Source of the DNA: Chloroflexota bacterium
GTDB taxonomy: Bacteria; Chloroflexota; UBA11872; VXOZ01
DNA: 64,000 bases
Reading direction: 5' to 3'
NCBI GenBank assembly: GCA_012270555.1
Contig: JAAXIC010000003.1
Coordinates: 53,679 to 117,678 of the forward strand
Shown: positions 59,230 through 64,000 of the stretch, one piece after another
Layout of the letters: every line of letters starts with the position of its first letter
Numbering within the stretch: the first letter of the stretch is position 1
The notes under the pieces: generated by a model
What the model saw: only the letters and a program-made list of their open reading frames with translations
What the model was told of the DNA's origin: nothing
Databases searched by the model: none
Made by a program: the position numbers and the translations under genes

Positions 59230-60402
59230 CTAGTGCACCGTGAGCATGCGCTCGAGGGAGACGACCGCCCAGTGCGCTACGTCGGGATCGACGCTCACTT
59301 GGTTCGTCACCTTGTCATCCAGGAGGTCTTCCATCACCCAGGCAACGTAAGCGGGGTGGATGCGGTACATGGTGGAGCAGGGGCAGACGATGGGATCGAG
59401 GCAGAAGATCTGCTTATCGGGATTCTCGGCCGCCATGCGGTTCACCATGTTGATCTCGGTGCCGACTGACCAAGCCGTGCCCGCAGGCGCCTCGGTAATG
59501 GTCTTGAGAATGAACTCGGTGGAACCGTTATAGTCAGCGGCTTGCACGACCTCCATGGGGCACTCCGGATGGACGATCACGTTCACGTCCGAATGCTGCC
59601 GGCGGGCGAACTCCACCTGCTTGACCGTGAAGCGCGTGTGCACCGAGCACCAGCCCTTCCACAGAATGACCTTGGCCTGGCTTACGTCGGCTGCCGTATT
59701 GCCGCCCAGCACCGGTTCTGCCGGGTCCCAGACGACCATCTCGTCGAGCGGAATGCCGAACTTCAGGCCCGTATTCCTTCCCAAATGCTGATCCGGGAAG
59801 AAGAGAATCTTCTCGCCGCGTTCCACCGCCCATTCATAGACGGCGGCAGCGTTGGACGACGTGCACACGATGCCGCCGTGGGCGCCGCAAAATGCTTTCA
59901 GCGCCGCGGTGGAGTTCATGTACGTAATTGGCACGATTGATTCCCCAACCGCGTCCGTGAGTTGCTCCCAGCATTCCACAATATCGTCGATGTCGGCCAT
60001 ATCGGCCATGGAGCAGCCGGCCGTGGGATTGGGCAGGATAACCGACTGATGTTCGCCCGTCAGAATATCGGCGCTCTCCGCCATGAAGTGCACGCCGCAA
60101 AAGATGATGTATTCGGAGTCGCGCCGGGTGGCGGCAAAGGTGGCGAGCTTGTATGAATCGCCGCGCAGGTCGGCATACTTGATGACCTCGTCGCGCTGGT
60201 AGTGGTGCCCGAGCACGAGCACACGCTCGCCGAGTTGCTGGCGCACCGCGGCGATGCGCTCGTCCAATTCCTCCGCCGGCAACTGCAGATAGTGCTTTGG
60301 AATCGGCTCGTTCTCGCGGCCGGCGTTGCGCCGGCTGCGCAGCAGAGTGCGGTGTATGCGCCGGTATTCACGCGGCGTGAGCGCATCAGCCGTGGCTGCC
60401 AT
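59230..60402 (-). CDS. nadA: Quinolinate synthase NadA
   Basis: 390 residues from the ATG at 60400-60402. Three cluster cysteines for a 4Fe-4S are visible: IFCGVHF, GGIVCTSSN and DPIVCPCSTM. The long form includes LGHHYQRDEV, SADILTGEHQSVILPNPTAGCSMADM and MNSTAALKA. It condenses iminoaspartate with dihydroxyacetone phosphate to quinolinate in NAD synthesis. nadB and nadC are not adjacent. The extra N-terminus in a longer frame is Arg-rich and less likely. Confidence 0.96.
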   Translation of the reverse strand: MAATADALTPREYRRIHRTLLRSRRNAGRENEPIPKHYLQLPAEELDERIAAVRQQLGERVLVLGHHYQRDEVIKYADLRGDSYKLATFAATRRDSEYIIFCGVHFMAESADILTGEHQSVILPNPTAGCSMADMADIDDIVECWEQLTDAVGESIVPITYMNSTAALKAFCGAHGGIVCTSSNAAAVYEWAVERGEKILFFPDQHLGRNTGLKFGIPLDEMVVWDPAEPVLGGNTAADVSQAKVILWKGWCSVHTRFTVKQVEFARRQHSDVNVIVHPECPMEVVQAADYNGSTEFILKTITEAPAGTAWSVGTEINMVNRMAAENPDKQIFCLDPIVCPCSTMYRIHPAYVAWVMEDLLDDKVTNQVSVDPDVAHWAVVSLERMLTVH

Positions 60403-60830
60403 GCGTGTCTTGTCCCTCTTTCCCCTCCGCCGGAGTGCCACTCTCATTCCAAATCAACAGCGCTCGCAGCGGCTTTGCTTTGCATTATACACTACCGCAG
60501 CCGCAGTCTGACCGGAAAAGCCCGATTTCGGTAGAGGATGATTCAATGATTGGAGAGGCGAGATGAATCCGGCTGCGGCCCTGCGCAAGAACAGGAGCAC
60601 ATCTGGGGAAGGCCACGGAACTATCGCCTGCGGCACTGAGAAGAGTAAGCAGCAGGAACTGCCTCTGAACCGTGACCGCGCGGCGGCGTTGCGTGTGACA
60701 AGAGGTGCCTAACGTAATGCGAACGGGCTTTGGTGAGCGGCGTAGCAGCTAGGGTAGCTTTAAAGATTCAGCTTGCAACTGACAGTGAAACACTGAAGGA
60801 GAATAGCAGTACCACAGCCTAGCTGCTGGA
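60403..60830. other. Gap between nadA and the MarR gene, with a candidate small ORF
   Basis: About 428 bases. A 49-codon plus-strand frame at 60563-60712 (MNPAAALRKNRSTSG...) follows GGAGAGG 4 bases away; its product has no motif and may be chance. No repeats seen. Confidence 0.35.
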
Positions 60831-61295
60831 TTACCCCGGTTCCTGCGAACCGTGAATTTCCTTGTCCGCAGAGCAGGCCACTTCCAGCCCCCGCACCAAG
60901 ACTTCCAACCGTTCCACATCCAAGAAGTCCACCATCACTTGCAGTCGCTCGCGTCGAATGCGCCAAAACTGCTCCATGCCTTGCTTACCCTCGTCAGTCA
61001 AGCGGCAAATCACGACGCGCCGATCACTAGGATCCCAAGCGCGGTCCACCAATCCCTTTTCTACCAAGCGATCCACTACGGTAGTCGTGGCGGAAAGCGC
61101 TCGGCCCAGGTAGCTCGCAATATTGCCCATGCGCAAAGGACCCGCTCTCTCCAGCAATACCAACGTCCTGATTTGGGGAACGGTTATGTCCGGACTCTCC
61201 CATTCGTCAAGACCGTAGCTGTGCACCTGGCGATTCAGGTAGCCTACCGCTTCCATGAATCTTTCGGTTAGCTCTTCCTTGTAATCATCTTTCAC
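60831..61295 (-). CDS. MarR-family transcriptional regulator
   Basis: 154 residues. Winged helix: VPQIRTLVLLERAGPLRMGNIASYLGRALSATTTVVDRLVEKGLVDRAWDPSDRRVVICRLTDEG, the typical MarR recognition helix and wing. Dimerisation helices flank it. It would repress neighbours or itself in response to a small ligand. Two similar half-dyads lie just upstream (61311-61338). No effector gene is adjacent on the same strand; the AlkD-like gene is divergent at 541 bases. Confidence 0.92.
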   Translation of the reverse strand: MKDDYKEELTERFMEAVGYLNRQVHSYGLDEWESPDITVPQIRTLVLLERAGPLRMGNIASYLGRALSATTTVVDRLVEKGLVDRAWDPSDRRVVICRLTDEGKQGMEQFWRIRRERLQVMVDFLDVERLEVLVRGLEVACSADKEIHGSQEPG

Positions 61296-61310
61296 TGAAT
61301 AACCACCCTA

Positions 61311-61338
61311 TTCTTTGAACACCGTCGTTCTTTAGAAC
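61311..61338. promoter_or_regulatory. Candidate MarR operator
   Basis: GTTCT-tt-AGAAC at 61327-61338 is a perfect 12-bp palindrome; TTCTTTGAAC at 61311-61320 is a similar half-related site. They lie 16-43 bases upstream of the MarR gene start, compatible with autoregulation. Confidence 0.35.
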
Positions 61339-61835
61339 GCCACCATTCCCTTTACGGTTGCATAATACCAGAAAGTGCACTTTTGTAGGGTACTGCGAGA
61401 GAAGATACGTGTTGCCGGAGCTGTTTTTTCTTTCGCACTCCTACAGATGTAGCCTGCAGTACAATTTTCACTTCGCAAGTAGTCTCACTCCGCAGCCAAG
61501 CTGACCTAGAGTGTCGAGACGCTGCTACGCTCTCAGGTGTAGTGAGGGAGGTATTTGGTTCAGGCTTAGCGCGCGGAACCTGCTCCATGCCGTGCGGCCG
61601 AGAGGTTTGCGGGGACGCCGGCTTCATGCTACGCTCGGCGGGTCGAGTGGGCATGCCAGCGCAACGATGCTTGCCACTAGACTACTCGTAGAACATGTGA
61701 CCAGCGCAGACATGCGTATGGGACGTCTTGGCATAGTCTGGCTGCGGGCCGAGGGAGGCCCTGGGTAGATAACCCCGACCCGGAATGCCATGCATTCTCG
61801 GCGCGGTCTACCCTGCGCCAAATCGATACCACGCC
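61339..61835. other. Divergent gap between MarR and AlkD-like genes
   Basis: About 497 bases. No gene seen. It should contain promoters for both flanking genes; I could not identify them. Confidence 0.4.
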
Positions 61836-62546
61836 ATGACCAATGAACTCGTAACCGCAATCCGGCAAGCGCTCGCTGACAGCGCCAACCCAGAGAAGGC
61901 TGGCGGTATGCGGGCGTATATGAAGTCGGCGATGCCCTATCGCGGCGTGCAAACGCCGCTCCGCCGCAAGCTCGTCCGCGCCGCTTTGCGTGCGCATCCG
62001 CTCGCCACGAAGGAAGACTGGCTCGCCGCTGTGCTTGAGCTCTGGCGCAACGCCGCCTACCGCGAGGAGCGCTATGCCGCCCAAGACCTGACCGGCGCGC
62101 CGCAGTTTCGAGCATACCGTGATCTCGACGTCCTACCGCTTTACGAGGAAATGGTCGTCAGCGGCGCGTGGTGGGACCTGGTGGACGACGTGGCTACCCA
62201 CAAGCTGCGAGAACTCGTAGACCGCTATCCCAATGAGATGGCCGTGTACATGCGCGCGTGGAGCACGGATCCGGACCTCTGGAAGCGCCGCTCGTCCATC
62301 ATCTGCCAGGTCAAGCGCAAGGAGGCGACCGACCTCGCTCTGCTCTGCGACTGCATCGAACCCAACCTCGCCGACCCCGACTTCTTCATCCGCAAGGCCA
62401 TCGGCTGGGCGCTGCGCGACCTGGCGTGGACCGATTTGGATACGGTCGAGGACTACGTCGCCCGCAACGCCGACCGTCTCAGCACGCTCTCCAAGCGCGA
62501 AGCCCTGAAGAACGCGGACACAATCCGGGCTGGAAGACCACGCTGA
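61836..62546 (+). CDS. DNA alkylation repair protein (AlkD-like HEAT-repeat glycosylase)
   Basis: 236 residues from the ATG at 61836 (MTNELVTAIRQALADSANPEKAGGMRAYMKSAMPYRGVQTPLRR). A longer start at 61785 adds a poor N-terminus. Alpha-helical HEAT-like repeats and motifs such as MKSAMPYRGVQTP, WWDLVDDVATH and RKAIGWALRDLAWTD match AlkC/AlkD DNA glycosylases, which remove positively charged alkyl bases (N3, N7) without base flipping. No partner gene adjacent. Confidence 0.92.
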   Translation: MTNELVTAIRQALADSANPEKAGGMRAYMKSAMPYRGVQTPLRRKLVRAALRAHPLATKEDWLAAVLELWRNAAYREERYAAQDLTGAPQFRAYRDLDVLPLYEEMVVSGAWWDLVDDVATHKLRELVDRYPNEMAVYMRAWSTDPDLWKRRSSIICQVKRKEATDLALLCDCIEPNLADPDFFIRKAIGWALRDLAWTDLDTVEDYVARNADRLSTLSKREALKNADTIRAGRPR

Positions 62547-62694
62547 CCCACCCTCCTCTAACGACCGCCGTTGCAGACGTGCGCAGCAGCTCCTCGCCTG
62601 AGCGTCGCATGGAAAGTCTTGAGTGTTTTGCGCGTGCCTTTTCGCCGCTTATGGCGTAGAAATCCCAAATATCTGCTGCTTTTTCCTCGATTGA

Positions 62695-62746
62695 GTTGAT
62701 AAACTTTATCAACTTAGTTGACTTAATCGACTGGTGAAGTTAATAT
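62695..62746 (+). promoter_or_regulatory. Promoter with upstream dyad for the rhodanese lipoprotein gene
   Basis: A perfect 19-bp dyad GTTGATAAACTTTATCAAC (62695-62713) is followed at once by TTGACT (62718-62723), 17 bases, then TAATAT (62741-62746), 4 of 6 matches to the -10. The dyad ends 4 bases before the -35. A transcription factor bound there could repress or activate. Confidence 0.6.
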
Positions 62747-62811
62747 AGGCATGATTGTACATTGTCTATGCTGTCATTCATGGACACAGTTATCGCAGGA
62801 GGAGAATACTA

Positions 62812-63765
62812 ATGCGAAACGGACTACCACGCCGGCGGTTTCTACAACTCACCGGCCTCACTGCCGGAGGCGCGCTGCTTGCCAGTGCCTGCGGCCAAGC
62901 CGTCGTGCAAGAAGCAGATGCGCCGGAAGGGCCGCTGGCCTATGCAAACCCACAACTCTTGGTGGAGACCGATTGGCTGGCAGAGAATCTGGGCAACGAG
63001 AACCTGCGCATCATTGACGTGCGTTCACCCGAGGACTATGCCGCCGGTCACGTACGCAATGCCATCAATATCCACACGAGAAACTTCGTCGATCCCGATC
63101 ATGAAGTGGGTGGCATGATACTCCCGCCGGATAAGTTCGCCGAATTGGTTGGCGCCGCCGGCATCGGCAACGACCAGGAGGTTGTCGTCTACGGCACGGG
63201 CAGCATCTTGTGGGCGACCCGCGTCTTCTGGGCGCTGGAGCTTTACGGCCACAAGAACGCCAAAGTGCTCAACGGCGGCTTTGCCAAGTGGGCCGAGGAA
63301 GAACGCGAGACAACCACCGACGTGCCGTCGTTCCCCGCGGCCACTTTCACGGTTGAGTTCGACCCGTTGCTGGTCGGCACATTCGAAGAGGTGCAGGCGG
63401 CTATCGAAGACGACAATGCGGTTGTCCTGGATAACCGCTCCGCGGGCGAGTACTCCGGGCGGGACGTGCGCGCCGACCGCGGCGGTCACATACCGGGCGC
63501 CATCAACCAAGACTGGGTAGTCTACCTCAACGGCACCGACATCCGCACCCTTAAGTCGGCTGAGGAGCTCACGGAGCTCTTCAATTCCGCCGGCATCACT
63601 GAGGACACTGTGGTCTACGCCCACTGCCAGACGGCAGTGCGCTCTGCAGTGGCCTATTTCGTCGCGCGTCTCCTGGGCTACAACAACGTCCAGAACTACG
63701 ACGGCGCTTGGGCGGAATGGGGCAACCGCGAGGATACGGAGATTAATACCGGCTCCAATCCGTAA
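62812..63765 (+). CDS. Tat-exported rhodanese-type sulfurtransferase lipoprotein
   Basis: 317 residues from the ATG at 62812 (AGGAGG 6-9 bases upstream). The N-terminus has a Tat-like RRRFLQLTGLTAGGALLASAC with lipobox Cys. Two rhodanese domains follow, at about 42-155 and 165-310. The second holds AHCQTAVRSA with the active-site Cys and R-S loop, like thiosulfate:cyanide sulfurtransferases; the first lacks a Cys. It would act outside the cytoplasmic membrane on thiosulfate or another sulfur donor. A strong promoter dyad lies upstream and an intrinsic terminator downstream. Confidence 0.92.
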   Translation: MRNGLPRRRFLQLTGLTAGGALLASACGQAVVQEADAPEGPLAYANPQLLVETDWLAENLGNENLRIIDVRSPEDYAAGHVRNAINIHTRNFVDPDHEVGGMILPPDKFAELVGAAGIGNDQEVVVYGTGSILWATRVFWALELYGHKNAKVLNGGFAKWAEEERETTTDVPSFPAATFTVEFDPLLVGTFEEVQAAIEDDNAVVLDNRSAGEYSGRDVRADRGGHIPGAINQDWVVYLNGTDIRTLKSAEELTELFNSAGITEDTVVYAHCQTAVRSAVAYFVARLLGYNNVQNYDGAWAEWGNREDTEINTGSNP

Positions 63766-63800
63766 GCGCTGCTGCCGCAAAGAGCCGGTTTTGTTTGGGA

Positions 63801-63838
63801 AGGGGATGCACACGCAAGGTGCATCCCCTTTCCCTTGT
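63801..63838 (+). terminator. Intrinsic terminator after the rhodanese gene
   Basis: GGGGATGCAC (63802-63811), loop ACGCAAG, then GTGCATCCCC (63819-63828), followed by TTTCCCTT. A 10-bp GC-rich stem with T-rich tail. Confidence 0.8.
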
Positions 63839-63900
63839 CGGACCGTGCGGCAGATGCCGTATTCCCCACAGTGCGTCTTCTCACCACGCCAAAACGAAGA

Positions 63901-63980
63901 AGCTCCCTCTCCCGCTGGAGGCGTTAGCGCAAGCCTTGGCCGAGCGAAAAGCCCCCTCTCCCGCGCGCGGGAGGTCCTGC
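63901..63980. repeat. CCCTCTCCC-family partial repeats at the window end
   Basis: CCCTCTCCCGCTGGAG (63905-63920) and CCCCCTCTCCCGCGCGCGGGAGG (63951-63973), related to the dispersed palindrome family; the second has a CGCGCG centre. The end of the window cuts into this area. Confidence 0.65.
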
Positions 63981-64000
63981 CGCACCGTAAGGATGAAGGC

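Noticed and set aside
62755..62811. 19-residue N-terminal extension of the rhodanese lipoprotein
   Set aside because: It lacks a ribosome site, overlaps the probable transcript start and would bury the Tat signal; AGGAGG precedes the ATG at 62812.
1..64000. tRNA or rRNA genes and CRISPR arrays
   Set aside because: I looked for T-arm-like GGTTCGAATCC patterns, CCA-ending cloverleafs and evenly spaced direct repeats and found none convincing.

Overview
The window is 64 kb of GC-rich, densely coded bacterial chromosome. It fits a Chloroflexota-like lineage, probably an uncultured marine, sponge-associated or soil member. That assignment is an inference from three things: the mix of genes (RNase Y with SpoVS, a caa3-type oxidase with CtaG, FAS1 lipoproteins, many sugar isomerase, sulfatase and deacetylase genes), frequent GTG starts, and gaps filled with short dispersed palindromes. 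I saw no rRNA, tRNA, CRISPR array, phage or plasmid genes. The only transposase is a broken REP-associated tyrosine transposase.

Layout. 1-3.5 kb: the tail of a cyclic-di-AMP receptor-like gene, a sugar-phosphate isomerase-like gene, and a leftward unit of SAM-I riboswitch, threonine-synthase-family enzyme and MoaD-like sulfur carrier, which reads as methionine (MetM/MetO-type) synthesis. 3.8-7 kb: a cupin-globin fusion, a small DUF5678-like/aspartyl-protease pair and a deacetylase-like protein. 7.1-11 kb: a CarH-like B12 photoreceptor with an unusual C-terminal XRE domain, divergent from a two-domain FAS1 lipoprotein, then small membrane or secreted proteins. 11-19.5 kb: the translation/RNA operon nusA-rnpM-infB-rbfA-nrnA-truB-ribF. 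19.6-29 kb: an ABC exporter, small membrane proteins, an oxidoreductase, the RAYT remnant, a sugar isomerase-like gene, a sulfatase and an Ada-like DNA repair gene. 29-33 kb: livGFHM transporter genes without a binding protein. 33-43 kb, leftward: fabF-accB-bioY-acpP-SDR-rnc-smc and a PASTA protein. 43-47 kb: a FAD oxidoreductase and two tandem polysaccharide deacetylases. 47-49.6 kb: rny-spoVS. 50-56.5 kb: an MFS carrier and the caa3 oxidase operon ctaC-D-E-F-G. 57-64 kb: PAP2 phosphatase, HpcH/HpaI aldolase, nadA, a MarR regulator, an AlkD-like protein and a Tat-exported rhodanese lipoprotein.

How they work together. Most of the window is housekeeping in recognisable conserved clusters: transcription/translation, fatty acid synthesis with biotin uptake, chromosome condensation and respiration. 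Two loci stand out. The first is the SAM-riboswitch-controlled enzyme plus sulfur carrier, which suggests homocysteine is made from O-phosphohomoserine with a protein-bound sulfur donor. The second is the putative light/B12 repressor, whose divergent target appears to be an envelope FAS1 lipoprotein rather than carotenoid genes. Several dispersed repeat families occupy most of the longer gaps.
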